DNA of 64,000 nucleotides. Source: an uncultured Anaerolineae bacterium. GTDB lineage: Bacteria > Chloroflexota > Anaerolineae > J036 > Brachytrichaceae. The notes under the pieces were generated by a model, which saw nothing but the letters and a program-made list of their open reading frames with translations, ran no database searches and was not told where the DNA came from. The stretch is taken from assembly GCA_937959265.1 (NCBI GenBank), contig CALGMA010000005.1, forward strand, positions 1-64,000. Reading direction: 5' to 3'. This document shows, piece by piece, positions 45,922 to 54,653 of this stretch (its first letter is position 1; each line of letters begins with the position of its first letter). A program made the translations under genes and the position numbers.

Positions 45922-46791
45922 GTGACCGTGCATGGCGCGCGGCTCTCTCGTTTGCAGCACGCGCGGCGCGTATTTGATCGCCTCGATTGGTGGCACTTGG
46001 ATGAGTGGATCGCTAGCGACCTGTGGTCATTCGACGACGGTGACGCTGCGCTTCTGCTCACACCACTCGATCTAGCTGAGGCCGATGCGCTTAGCGCGAC
46101 GCGTGCCGATGTGGCCTGGGTGCGCTGGTGCGCAGTCGCCGATGGCATATCGCCGGCAGCGCACCTGGCAAATGTGTTCGGCGAAGCCGAAGCGCGACTG
46201 GCGTTGCGTGGCGTGCGCGAGGTGTGGTGCATCGTTCATTCATCCGAATGGATCAGGCCTTATCTGCGCGAGCTTGGCTACCACATTGCCGAGCGATTGC
46301 TCACGTTCGAGATCGAACCGCAACGCGTGCTGGATGTGTCGTCGTTCCTGACCGGCTTGCAGGTGCGCCCGGCACACATGGCCGATCTCGAAGCGCTCTG
46401 TGCCTTGGATGCGCGCGCCTTTGATGAGCCATGGCGTTATTCGCCTGTGCTGATGCAGCGCGCAGTTGCGCAGGCGTTTGCAACCACAGTAGCCTTGTAT
46501 GGCGGGGTGCCGGTTGGCTATACGTGTGCTGTCCTGCATGAGGAGAGCGGGCACGTCGTACGGTTGGCCGTCCAGCCGGAACTGCGCCGTCAGGGAATCG
46601 GCGCGAGCTTGCTGTGTGACGTGGTCATGCGGCTGGCACAGGCCGGTGCGCGAGTTGTCTCGCTCAACACTCAGGCTAGCAATCATACGGCGCAGCGGCT
46701 GTATCGCCGGCTGGGATTCACGCCGGTAGATGAGAAGCTGCCGGTCATGCGCAAAGTTCTTGTGCGTGAAGCAGAGGGAAGAATTGCGTGA
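45922..46791 (+). CDS. GNAT-family acetyltransferase
   Basis: 289 residues from the GTG at 45922 (the track start overlaps the previous gene by 50 bases). The N-terminal half is divergent and perhaps a second, degenerate GNAT domain. The C-terminal half (about 150-280) has the acetyl-CoA loop VVRLAVQPELRRQGIGASLL and the LNTQASNHTAQRLYRRLGFTPVD end. It acetylates an amine, unknown here; the neighbours suggest a cell wall or protein substrate, by inference only. A 4-base overlap links it to the amidase. Confidence 0.85.
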   Translation: MTVHGARLSRLQHARRVFDRLDWWHLDEWIASDLWSFDDGDAALLLTPLDLAEADALSATRADVAWVRWCAVADGISPAAHLANVFGEAEARLALRGVREVWCIVHSSEWIRPYLRELGYHIAERLLTFEIEPQRVLDVSSFLTGLQVRPAHMADLEALCALDARAFDEPWRYSPVLMQRAVAQAFATTVALYGGVPVGYTCAVLHEESGHVVRLAVQPELRRQGIGASLLCDVVMRLAQAGARVVSLNTQASNHTAQRLYRRLGFTPVDEKLPVMRKVLVREAEGRIA

Positions 46792-47669
46792 AGCGCGCTC
46801 CGACACACAAGCACGCCAAGGATCAGCGCGTGCAGCGCAGCAACATCCGTCGCGCCCAAGCCGCCGGCAAAAGCCGGGCGCGCGCGCAGTTGCAGCAGGT
46901 AGCTGCTGCCAGCGCCGCCGATGCGCCGGAGCACGAGACTGCTGCCGTCTTTCCGCGTGCAGCTCGACGCTGGTTCATCGGGCTGACGTTGGTGATTGCG
47001 CTCGCCGGTGTGGCGATCATTGCGCTGCAGAATGCGCCACGCTGGCTGTCGGCGGCGATGCAATCACAAGCCACGGCCGATGCAGCGCTGCTCGAAGCGA
47101 CGCGCAACGCTGCAGTTGCGACACAGGATGCAACGCGCATCGGCATCGTCAGCGGTCATCGCGGCCACGATAGCGGGGCCGTATGCGACGATGGCTTGAC
47201 CGAGGCGTCGCTGAATTTTGTGCATGCGACTCGCGTGGCCGAGGTGTTGCGCGCCGAGGGCTACATTGTGGATGTACTAGACGAATTCGACCCTCGGCTG
47301 CGTGGCTACCGGGCGCGTGTCCTGCTCAGCATCCATGCCGACTCGTGTGCACGGATCAATGATCTGGCCACCGGCTTTAAGGTGGCGCGCGCCGTGCACA
47401 GCCGGGCACCGGATGAGGCGGATCGCCTGGTCGCTTGTTTGACGGCGCGTTATAGAGCGCACACCGGCCTGCGCTTTCATACCAACACCGTCACGCGCGA
47501 CATGACACAGTATCACGCCTTCGATGAGGTTGCACCCGAGACGCCGGCGGCTATCATCGAGACCGGCTTCATGTATCTCGACCGGCCGTTGCTGGAAGGC
47601 CGGCCGGAGGTGGTGGCTCAGGGCATCGTCGAGGGACTGCTGTGCTTTCTGCGCAGCGAGGCCTCGTGA
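46788..47669 (+). CDS. N-acetylmuramoyl-L-alanine amidase (Amidase_3), membrane-anchored
   Basis: 293 residues starting at GTG in a GTGA overlap. A basic N-terminal tail, a single membrane helix (about 64-86, WFIGLTLVIALAGVAIIAL), then the catalytic domain. The zinc ligands are in GHRGHDSGA and LTEASLN (Glu), LLSIHADSC (His), with the catalytic Glu in AIIETGFMY. The enzyme cuts the amide bond between MurNAc and the stem peptide. All key residues are present. Confidence 0.9.
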   Translation: MKRAPTHKHAKDQRVQRSNIRRAQAAGKSRARAQLQQVAAASAADAPEHETAAVFPRAARRWFIGLTLVIALAGVAIIALQNAPRWLSAAMQSQATADAALLEATRNAAVATQDATRIGIVSGHRGHDSGAVCDDGLTEASLNFVHATRVAEVLRAEGYIVDVLDEFDPRLRGYRARVLLSIHADSCARINDLATGFKVARAVHSRAPDEADRLVACLTARYRAHTGLRFHTNTVTRDMTQYHAFDEVAPETPAAIIETGFMYLDRPLLEGRPEVVAQGIVEGLLCFLRSEAS

Positions 47670-47701
47670 GAAATAAGGATAGGTCGGACTGCTCCGCGCG
47701 T

Positions 47702-47734
47702 TTGATCCTTGATCTGCATAGTTTGATCTACAAT
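47702..47734 (+). promoter_or_regulatory. Candidate promoter with three TTGATC repeats before the L,D-transpeptidase
   Basis: TTGATC occurs at 47702, 47709 and 47724, followed by TACAAT (47729-47734), 5 bases before the ATG at 47740. Repeats at 7- and 15-base steps could be operators or alternative -35 boxes. No TTGATC has the ideal 17-base spacing to the -10. Confidence 0.4.
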
Positions 47735-47739
47735 CCTTC

Positions 47740-48462
47740 ATGTTAGCCATGGCGTTCCTCAAAAGGCTGCTGCAATTGGTTGTGCTGTGCGTGATGATGG
47801 CGCTACTGTTGGTAGCTATTCCGCTGGTTGTCTCGGCGGAGCACCAGGCGCAGCCGGCCGCCCAGTCCCCGGCACGCGAAGCTGTGCAGCCTCAACCCCA
47901 GCAGGTTGCGGCGGTAGAAGACGCCCGCCCCTCCGCTCTAGCGCAGACCTTTGCTGCTGCCCCGGCGGTTCCAGCCGTCTCGTCGTCGCGCGTTGCGACT
48001 GTAGCGCAAGCGCCGGTTCAACCCGTCAACGTCCAGCCGGCGGTTGCTGCATCCTTGCCGCAGGATGCGCCGGCCGAGGCGATGTATGACGCGAAATCCG
48101 TGCCGATGCGCCGGGGGAAATGGATCGAAGTCATCCTGGACGAGCAGCGGCTTATTGCCTGGGAGGATGGCCAAATGGTGATGACGACGCTGGTCTCGAC
48201 CGGGGCGCAGGATACGCCGACGGTCCGCGGCGTTTTTCGCATCTACCGCAAACTCGATTCGCAGCGCATGCGTGGCAGGGACTACGACTTGCCCGACGTG
48301 CCTCACGTGATGTACTTCAAGGGCGGCTATGCGATGCACGGCACATATTGGCACAACAATTTTGGCCAGCCCATGAGTCACGGCTGCGTCAATATTCCTA
48401 CCGGCAAGGCAGCCTGGTTGTATGGCTGGGCGCCACAAGGCACGGTCGTGGTGGTGCATTGA
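47740..48462 (+). CDS. L,D-transpeptidase (YkuD family)
   Basis: 240 residues; an ATG at 47749 is an alternative start. A signal or anchor helix (about 4-28), a Pro/Gln/Ala-rich linker to about 120, then the YkuD domain with the catalytic motif HGTYWHNNFGQPMSHGCVN (His and Cys). It makes 3-3 cross-links in peptidoglycan or tethers other molecules to it. Its TGA overlaps the TTG start of the next gene. Confidence 0.92.
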   Translation: MLAMAFLKRLLQLVVLCVMMALLLVAIPLVVSAEHQAQPAAQSPAREAVQPQPQQVAAVEDARPSALAQTFAAAPAVPAVSSSRVATVAQAPVQPVNVQPAVAASLPQDAPAEAMYDAKSVPMRRGKWIEVILDEQRLIAWEDGQMVMTTLVSTGAQDTPTVRGVFRIYRKLDSQRMRGRDYDLPDVPHVMYFKGGYAMHGTYWHNNFGQPMSHGCVNIPTGKAAWLYGWAPQGTVVVVH

Positions 48463-49325
48463 GGATCCTTCGGCGGCGTGCTCTGGCGCTTTGTGCAGCG
48501 CTGGTCGCAGCGACGGTGGTCTTTCTCGTGTTGCGTCCGGCTGTGGAGGCTGAGCAGCGCTGGCAGGCACTGCGCGCGCGTGGTGTGTTGCGCGTCGGCA
48601 TTGATCCAGGCGTCCGGCCGTTTTCGTTCTATGGTGCGGATGGCTGGGAGGGGATGGATGCCGACGTAGCGCATGAGGCGGCGCGTCGCCTGGGGTTGCG
48701 CGTGAAGGCCGTGCCGGTGGGCTATGATGGCTTCTACGACGCGCTGTTTGCTGGCTATGCTGATGTCGCGATGTCGGCCCTGGTGATGGATCCGACGCGG
48801 ACGGCCGATTTTCGCTATAGCCGCCCGTATTTCGACGCCGGCTTGCGCGCGGTGGCGCTTGCGTCGTTGCGTCTGGATCACCCCGAAGATTTGCGCAGGC
48901 GCTGCGTCGTCGCTGCGCTGGGCAGCGAGGCTGATCGCCTGACGCGCTGGTTGGAGCGGCGCACACCGGGCATGACGCGCCGCGTGGTTGCGGATGAAAC
49001 GGATGTCTTGATGGAAATTCGCATAGGCAGATGTGAAATAGCAGTCGTCGGTGGGCAAACAGCCATCCAAGCAGGATGCGCGCCAATTGCCGAGTGGGAC
49101 AACACAGCAGCGGTACGCTGCCTCAGTCTTCGCCCGGTTGAGCACACGATAGCTATGCTTGGCGCGGATGGGCGACTAGCTGGTGAACTCAATCGCGTCC
49201 TGTTGCAGATGAGCAACGACGGCACCCTGGCGCGCATCGCCCAAAAGTGGCTCACCAACAGGACCACCGACACTGCCGACACCGACACCAACGACACGAA
49301 TGACACGAACGACACCAACCGATAA
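48459..49325 (+). CDS. Family 3 solute-binding domain protein, membrane-anchored, in the cell-wall operon
   Basis: 288 residues from the TTG at 48459, a TTGA overlap with the L,D-transpeptidase stop; the track start is in the shadow of that gene. N-terminal helix (ALALCAALVAATVVFLVLRPAV), then an SBP family 3 domain beginning RGVLRVGIDPGVRPFSFYG, with MDADVAHEAARRLGL and the YSRPYFDAGLRAVAL and ADETDVLMEI segments. No permease or ATPase is adjacent. The C-terminus ends in a low-complexity TNDTNDTNDTNR tail encoded by a DNA repeat. Possibly a sensor or wall-binding domain, as in MltF; its ligand is unknown. Confidence 0.85.
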   Translation: MRILRRRALALCAALVAATVVFLVLRPAVEAEQRWQALRARGVLRVGIDPGVRPFSFYGADGWEGMDADVAHEAARRLGLRVKAVPVGYDGFYDALFAGYADVAMSALVMDPTRTADFRYSRPYFDAGLRAVALASLRLDHPEDLRRRCVVAALGSEADRLTRWLERRTPGMTRRVVADETDVLMEIRIGRCEIAVVGGQTAIQAGCAPIAEWDNTAAVRCLSLRPVEHTIAMLGADGRLAGELNRVLLQMSNDGTLARIAQKWLTNRTTDTADTDTNDTNDTNDTNR

Positions 49326-49336
49326 GGAGACACTTC

Positions 49337-50350
49337 ATGGAATACCGACCCCTTGGACGAACAGGCGTAAAAGTGAGCGTCTTGTGCCTGGGTTGCATGA
49401 TGTTCGGCGGCAAGACCTCACCTGAAGATTCGTACGCCATCATTGACCGCGCGATTGACGCCGGCATCAACTTCCTCGACACGGCTAACGTCTACACGCG
49501 CGGCCGCAGTGAGGAGGTCGTCGGTGAAGCGCTCAAGCGCAACGGCAAGCGCGACCGCATCGTGCTGGCCACGAAGGTTCACGGGGTGATGGCCGACGAT
49601 GACCCCAACATGAGCGGCAACAGCCGCCGGCACATCATCCAGCAGTGTGAAGCGAGCCTGAAACGACTGCAAACGGATTGGATTGACCTGTATCAGATTC
49701 ACCGGCCGCAGTCATCCATTCCAATTGACGAGACACTGCGCGCGCTGGATGACCTGGTGCGCGCGGGCAAGGTGCGCTACATCGGCACGACCACCTTCGC
49801 CGCATGGCAGTTGATGGAGTCGCTGATGGTCTCGCGCGAGCTAGGGTTGAACCGCTTCGTATGCGAGCAGCCGCCATATAACTTACTCGACCGGCGTATC
49901 GAGCGTGAGTTGATCCCCTTCGCGCAGACCTACGGCTTTGGGCTGATCCCCTGGAGTCCGCTGGCCGGCGGCCTGTTGACCGGCAAATACGACCGCAACG
50001 CGCCGCCTCCAGAAGGCACGCGCTTCTTCGACTACAAAGACAATCCCATCCTGTTCCGGCGCTGGAACGATGCGGCGCTGGCCGCGGTGGACGTTTACAA
50101 GGCCTATGTGCAGGAGCGCGGCGGCTGCACGTTGTCGCAGTTCGCGCTGGCCTGGTGCATGCAGCAGCCCGGCATTACCTCGCCCATCATCGGCCCGCGC
50201 ACAATGGAACAACTCGAAGACAACCTGAAGGCGCTGGACGTGAAGATCAGCGACGAAGATCGCGCCAAGGTAGACGCGATCGTGCCCAAGGGGGGCATGG
50301 TCGCGCCGTACTACGAGGCCGACTTCGGGCCGCATCTGTTTCGGGTGTAG
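49337..50350 (+). CDS. Aldo/keto reductase
   Basis: 337 residues of the AKR TIM barrel: [20 protein letters not shown] at the start, catalytic Asp and Tyr in [16 protein letters not shown], and Lys in [10 protein letters not shown]. The [13 protein letters not shown] and C-terminal NADPH-binding stretches are present. Substrates are carbonyl compounds and sugars; not predictable. AAGGAGA lies 8 bases before the ATG, and 11 bases separate it from the previous gene. Confidence 0.93.
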   Translation: MEYRPLGRTGVKVSVLCLGCMMFGGKTSPEDSYAIIDRAIDAGINFLDTANVYTRGRSEEVVGEALKRNGKRDRIVLATKVHGVMADDDPNMSGNSRRHIIQQCEASLKRLQTDWIDLYQIHRPQSSIPIDETLRALDDLVRAGKVRYIGTTTFAAWQLMESLMVSRELGLNRFVCEQPPYNLLDRRIERELIPFAQTYGFGLIPWSPLAGGLLTGKYDRNAPPPEGTRFFDYKDNPILFRRWNDAALAAVDVYKAYVQERGGCTLSQFALAWCMQQPGITSPIIGPRTMEQLEDNLKALDVKISDEDRAKVDAIVPKGGMVAPYYEADFGPHLFRV

Positions 50351-50399
50351 CGGTGCGCCCAATATACCTGGATGCCGCTGCGTATGTGTGAGTGAACAC

Positions 50400-50448
50400 T
50401 GGATGCCCGCTCCCCGCCTTCGCGGGGACAGGCTTCGCGGGCATGACG
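50400..50448. repeat. REP-like two-armed palindrome, left of the GIY-YIG gene
   Basis: Outer arms ATGCCCGC (50403-50410) and GCGGGCAT (50437-50444), and an inner hairpin TCCCCGC (50411-50417) with GCGGGGA (50422-50428), followed by GACG. It matches the widespread short palindrome family ending GCGGGCATGACG and GCGGGAATGACG, of which relatives lie at 50830-50882. Confidence 0.65.
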
Positions 50449-50464
50449 TGCCTGCGCCCACACC

Positions 50465-50764
50465 CTAGACGACATCGTCATACAGGTCTCGCCAATCTGG
50501 GTTGTGCTCCTCGATCAGTTTCAGCTTCCACGCGCGATTCCATTTCTTCATCTGTTTCTCGCGCGTGATGGCGTCAACCATGCTGGCGTGCAGCTCGCAA
50601 TAGACGAGCATGTGCACGCCGCACTTCCTGGTGAACCCTTCGACTAAGTCGTTCTTGTGCTCCCAGACTCGCTGGTGAAGGTTGCTGGTGACGCCGATAT
50701 ACAACGTTCCGTTACGGCGGCTGGCGAGGATGTAGACGGCAGGTTGTTTCACGAGCGCCCTCAC
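50465..50764 (-). CDS. GIY-YIG single-domain nuclease
   Basis: 99 residues from the GTG at 50764. The GIY-YIG core is AVYILASRRNGTLYIGVTSNL, with the catalytic Arg in LHQRVWEHK and the conserved Glu in AITREKQMKKWNRAWKLKLIEE. Proteins of this size (the UPF0213/UvrC-like kind) are common in bacterial genomes, and their targets are largely unknown. REP-like palindromes lie on both sides: 16 bases from the stop and about 65 bases from the start. Not in an operon. Confidence 0.88.
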   Translation of the reverse strand: MRALVKQPAVYILASRRNGTLYIGVTSNLHQRVWEHKNDLVEGFTRKCGVHMLVYCELHASMVDAITREKQMKKWNRAWKLKLIEEHNPDWRDLYDDVV

Positions 50765-50829
50765 GGCGAGGATACGTCACGATTGCGATGCCTACCTTTG
50801 CGGGGTCGGAGAATGACTATGCCGTAGGG

Positions 50830-50882
50830 CTGGATTCCCGCCTGCGCGGGAATGACGAACAAACGCGCGCGGGAATGACGGG
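50830..50882. repeat. REP-like palindrome and partial copy, right of the GIY-YIG gene
   Basis: TGGATTCCCGCCTGCGCGGG and AATGACG form a palindrome with arms ATTCCCGC (50834-50841) and GCGGGAAT (50846-50853). A third, partial copy CGCGCGGGAATGACGGG ends at 50882. The 50765-50968 gap holds no gene. Confidence 0.7.
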
Positions 50883-50955
50883 CCTACCACCTATGGTGAC
50901 TCAGCGCCTAACGTGCTCCGAGCGCGTTAGGTGCTGTCTGCAGCTGCTTAGACGC

Positions 50956-50961
50956 TAAAAT
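50956..50961 (+). promoter_or_regulatory. -10 box of malate synthase
   Basis: TAAAAT ends 7 bases before the ATG at 50969, another case of a likely leaderless mRNA. No strong -35 is visible. Confidence 0.4.
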
Positions 50962-50968
50962 CCCCGCC

Positions 50969-52582
50969 ATGACCCCGAACATCACTGCATCCGCCGGCGT
51001 CGAAGTCCGCCTAACTGGCGAGATGCTCCCCGACTTCGGCGACGTGCTGACCACCGACGCGCTGGCCTTCGTCGCCGATCTGCACCGTGCCTTCAACCCG
51101 CGTCGCAAAGCCTTGCTCGCTGCGCGCGCCGAACGCCAAGCGCGCATTGACGCGGGCGAACGGCCTGACTTCCCGCCCGAGACGAAGCCCGTCCGCGAGG
51201 GCAATTGGCAGGTGGCGCCCATCCCTGCGCCGTTACAAAAGCGCCACGTCGAGATCACCGGCCCGACCGACCGCAAGATGGTGATCAACGCGCTGAACAG
51301 CGGCGCCGACATGTTCATGGCCGACTTCGAGGATGCCAACTCACCCACCTTCGCCAACATGGTGCAAGGTCACCTCAACCTGCGCGACGCCATCGAGCGC
51401 ACCATCACGTTCGATAGCCCCGACGGCCGGCGCTACCGGCTCAACGACCGCGTGGCCACGCTGCTGGTGCGCCCGCGCGGCTGGCACCTGGTGGAGAAGC
51501 ACGTGTGGGTGGACGGCGAACCGATCAGCGCATCGCTGTTCGACTTCGGCCTGTACTTCTTCCACAATGCCCGTCGGCTGCTGAGCAAGGGCTACGGTCC
51601 ATACTTCTACCTGCCCAAGCTGGAGAGCCATCTGGAGGCGCGGTTGTGGAACGATGTCTTCAATGCAGCCCAGGATGCGCTCGGCCTGCCGCGCGGGACG
51701 ATCAAAGCCACCGTGCTCATTGAGACGATCCTGGCTGCGTTCGAGATGGAGGAAATTCTGTACGAGCTGCGCGAGCATATCGCCGGGCTGAACGCCGGCC
51801 GGTGGGACTATATCTTCAGCGTCATCAAGAAGTTTCGCAAGCACGATGTGCTGTTGCCCGATCGCGCTCAGGTGACGATGACTGTGCCGTTCATGCGCGC
51901 CTACACCGAGTTGCTGGTGCGCACTTGCCACAAGCGCGGTGCGCATGCCATCGGCGGCATGGCGGCATTCATCCCCAGTCGCAAAGACCCAGAGGTGAAC
52001 GCCGTGGCGCTGGCGAAGGTGCGCGAGGACAAGCTGCGCGAGAGCAACGACGGCTTTGACGGCACATGGGTGGCGCACCCCGACTTGGTGCCTGTGGCCA
52101 AAGCGGTATTCGACGAGAAGCTGGGTGATCAGCCACACCAGAAGGGTCGCCTGCGCGAAGATGTGCAGGTGACCGGCGCGCAGTTGATTGACTTTCACGT
52201 GCCAGGTGGGACGATCACCGAGGCCGGCATGCGCAACAACATCAGCGTGGCGATCCAGTACATCGAGGCGTGGCTGCGCGGCAACGGCGCGGTGGCCATC
52301 TTCAACTTGATGGAGGACGCCGCCACGGCCGAGATCGCTCGCGCGCAGTTGTGGCAGTGGACTTTCAGCCCGCGCGGCATCCTGAATGATGGTCGCAAGG
52401 TGACGCTGGAGCTGTACCGGCAACTCGCCGATGAGGAGATGGAGAAGATTCGCGCAGCCTGGGGCGACGCTAACTACGCCCGCAGCCGGATCGCCGAGGC
52501 GCGCGCGGTCGTGGACACGCTGATTGCGTCCCCTGAGTTCACGGAGTTCTTGACGCTGAAAGCGTATGAACAGCTTGCGTAA
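50969..52582 (+). CDS. aceB: Malate synthase A
   Basis: 537 residues, normal for the A isoform. Visible: [20 protein letters not shown] (the glyoxylate/Mg site, including Glu and Asp), [31 protein letters not shown] (Glu and general contacts) and [10 protein letters not shown], and the [10 protein letters not shown] near the C-terminus. It joins acetyl-CoA and glyoxylate to malate, the second step of the glyoxylate shunt. Isocitrate lyase is not in the window; glyoxylate might also come from other routes. Confidence 0.95.
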   Translation: MTPNITASAGVEVRLTGEMLPDFGDVLTTDALAFVADLHRAFNPRRKALLAARAERQARIDAGERPDFPPETKPVREGNWQVAPIPAPLQKRHVEITGPTDRKMVINALNSGADMFMADFEDANSPTFANMVQGHLNLRDAIERTITFDSPDGRRYRLNDRVATLLVRPRGWHLVEKHVWVDGEPISASLFDFGLYFFHNARRLLSKGYGPYFYLPKLESHLEARLWNDVFNAAQDALGLPRGTIKATVLIETILAAFEMEEILYELREHIAGLNAGRWDYIFSVIKKFRKHDVLLPDRAQVTMTVPFMRAYTELLVRTCHKRGAHAIGGMAAFIPSRKDPEVNAVALAKVREDKLRESNDGFDGTWVAHPDLVPVAKAVFDEKLGDQPHQKGRLREDVQVTGAQLIDFHVPGGTITEAGMRNNISVAIQYIEAWLRGNGAVAIFNLMEDAATAEIARAQLWQWTFSPRGILNDGRKVTLELYRQLADEEMEKIRAAWGDANYARSRIAEARAVVDTLIASPEFTEFLTLKAYEQLA

Positions 52583-52680
52583 GCCGACCAAGCGCAGGTG
52601 GGTAGGCGAAGGCATTACCTTCGCCTACCTGGTGGACATTCCCACACAGGCGCTTAGCGCGACTTGAACCAGCGGTAGTA

Positions 52681-53931
52681 TCAGCATGCGCGCCCCTTCA
52701 TCTCCGGCACGAGGATCAAGGATGCGACCAGGATGAGCGCGGCACACATCAGCGCGATGGCGCCGATGTCCAACGTCTGCGTTAGCTGAAAGGCCAGGAT
52801 CGGCGCCGCAATCCCGCGCACGCCGGTGAAGAACGTGTGAACGCTCATGTATTCGGCCACGCGATCTCCCGGCGCGAACTTGGTCACCCATAGGCTCCAG
52901 GCAATCTCGCCGCCGGCGTTCGACGCGCCGAAGATGGCCGCGCCGGCGGCCAGGCCGAACGCGCCAACGCCCGTGAAGAACGACGCGATGCCCAGCGCGA
53001 ATCCAACGTTCAGGATGATGCGCAGCAGAAAGAAGTTCATCCGGTCGAACAGTCGGCCCCACAGCGGCGTGAGCGTCAGCCGGGCCACGCTTGGGATCAT
53101 GACCGTGTAGAGGGCAATCTGCTGCGGGTCGAGCGCTAGGCCGTACTTCGGATTGGCCAGAAACTCGACGCGCAGCGGCCACATCATCAGATTGGCGAAG
53201 CCCATCAGCATCCATGATGCCAGCGTCCAGCGCAGCGTCCGGTCGGTGCGCAGGATTCTGAGTGAGTCAAACGCGCCGAAGAACGCGTCTCGTGAGACGA
53301 TGCCTAGGCGGGCGGAGGCATCGCTGCGCGGTTCGGCCGGCGTGTGGCGCAGCGCGCGCGATGGGATGTGGGACAGGCAGTAGGCAGCAGCGGCGAAGGC
53401 GATTGCAAATGCTGCCAACAGCCAGCGGAAGAGCGCTAGATCGGTAGTCAGCAGTCGCCCGGCCAACTCGGCGAAGGCCGCCGCTGCGGCCACACGGATG
53501 ACGAAGGTGCGCGCGACGTATCGGCCGCGCTCCCGTGGGGCGTAGTTCTCCTGGTAGGTTGCCGTCAGGAGCGGGATGATGGCGTTGGCTGCGCCGATGG
53601 CGATCACCGTTGCGATCACTAACACCGCGAGCGTCGGCAAAGCAGCGGCGCACAGCATCGCCAGCGCCCCGCCGGCCATCATCCATGCTGCGACGCGCAT
53701 GATCGGCTGGCCGGAGCGTTCTACCCACGGCACCAACCACAATGAAAGCAGCAAACCGATGTTGCCGGCGGCGGCAATCAGCGACTTTGGCGTTGGGCCG
53801 GCATCGAAGGCCTTGACGGCGATCAGCAGCAGAAAGGTGGTGCTGGCGGTCTCGATGAAGCCCTGGGGGATGGCGCGCAGCCGGTCGTAGCGATAGGTGA
53901 GCCGCGCGCGCGCGAGTGCGGAGGCAGTCAA
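52681..53931 (-). CDS. Major facilitator superfamily transporter
   Basis: 416 residues from the TTG at 53931; the track start at 54045 overlaps the aldolase gene by about 100 bases and its first 38 residues are Arg-rich and not membrane-like. GGGAG lies 12 bases upstream of the TTG. About 12 hydrophobic helices are seen, with ENYAPRERGRYVARTFVIR as the cytoplasmic loop near the middle. Substrate unknown; its place beside the KDPG-type aldolase suggests a sugar-acid carrier. Confidence 0.75.
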   Translation of the reverse strand: MTASALARARLTYRYDRLRAIPQGFIETASTTFLLLIAVKAFDAGPTPKSLIAAAGNIGLLLSLWLVPWVERSGQPIMRVAAWMMAGGALAMLCAAALPTLAVLVIATVIAIGAANAIIPLLTATYQENYAPRERGRYVARTFVIRVAAAAAFAELAGRLLTTDLALFRWLLAAFAIAFAAAAYCLSHIPSRALRHTPAEPRSDASARLGIVSRDAFFGAFDSLRILRTDRTLRWTLASWMLMGFANLMMWPLRVEFLANPKYGLALDPQQIALYTVMIPSVARLTLTPLWGRLFDRMNFFLLRIILNVGFALGIASFFTGVGAFGLAAGAAIFGASNAGGEIAWSLWVTKFAPGDRVAEYMSVHTFFTGVRGIAAPILAFQLTQTLDIGAIALMCAALILVASLILVPEMKGRAC

Positions 53932-53947
53932 TGCGGCCGGTCGCTCC

Positions 53948-54598
53948 CTAGATCGCTCGAACCCCTTGCGGCTCGAGCGCCAGCGCGCGCGCCAACCGAC
54001 GCGCGCGTTCGCCGAGCGCCTCGATGCCGCCGGCTTGCTTGACATACTCGCCGATAAGCTGGCTGCCCATCCCGACGGCGACGGCGCCGGCCTTGATGTA
54101 TTCGGCGGCGTTGTCCAGCGACACGCCGCCGGTGGCGACGAATGGCACGTGGTTCAACGGCGCGCGCACGGCCTTGAAGTAGCCCAGCTCCGCCGGGAAG
54201 AGCTTGATCAAGTGCGCGCCCAGCTCGACGGCGTTCATGATCTCGGTGGGCGTATATGCGCCGGGGATCACGCAGATGTCGCGCTCGACGCAGATCGCAA
54301 CCACGCGCGGGTTGGTGTTCGGCGCGACGATGAACTGCGCGCCGGCGCTGATGGCCTCGAACGCCTGAGACTCGTTCAGCACCGTGCCCGCGCCGATTAA
54401 GAACCGGTCGTCCAGCTCGTCTTTCATTTCGTGCAGGCCATTGAGAGCGCCGGGCGAGTTCAGGGTCACTTCGATCGCAGTGATGCCGGCGTCCGCCAGC
54501 GCGCGCGCGATCTGCCGGAAGTATCCGGTGTAGTCACCGCGCAGGATGGCGATGACGCGCCCGGCCTCGATCAGGGATTTGGCGTGTTGCGCATTCAC
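53948..54598 (-). CDS. eda: KDPG/KHG aldolase
   Basis: 216 residues of the class I aldolase TIM barrel: VIAILRGDY at the start, AITAIEVTLNSPGAL (Glu), LIGAGTVLNESQ and the Schiff-base lysine in LIKLFPAELGYFK, then VATGGVSLDNAAEYI. It splits 2-keto-3-deoxy-6-phosphogluconate to pyruvate and glyceraldehyde 3-phosphate. No gluconate kinase or dehydratase of the Entner-Doudoroff type is adjacent, but two enolase-superfamily enzymes in the window could produce keto-deoxy acids. Confidence 0.93.
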   Translation of the reverse strand: MNAQHAKSLIEAGRVIAILRGDYTGYFRQIARALADAGITAIEVTLNSPGALNGLHEMKDELDDRFLIGAGTVLNESQAFEAISAGAQFIVAPNTNPRVVAICVERDICVIPGAYTPTEIMNAVELGAHLIKLFPAELGYFKAVRAPLNHVPFVATGGVSLDNAAEYIKAGAVAVGMGSQLIGEYVKQAGGIEALGERARRLARALALEPQGVRAI

Positions 54599-54653
54599 GG
54601 CGCTAAGGATACACCCGCCGCGCGAGCGTTAGCGGTTTTTGGCGAATGGTGAT

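Noticed and set aside
50400-50882. CRISPR array or IS element at the REP-like palindromes
   Set aside because: There are only two to three unequal copies with no regular spacing, no spacers and no cas or transposase genes; REP-like repeats fit better.
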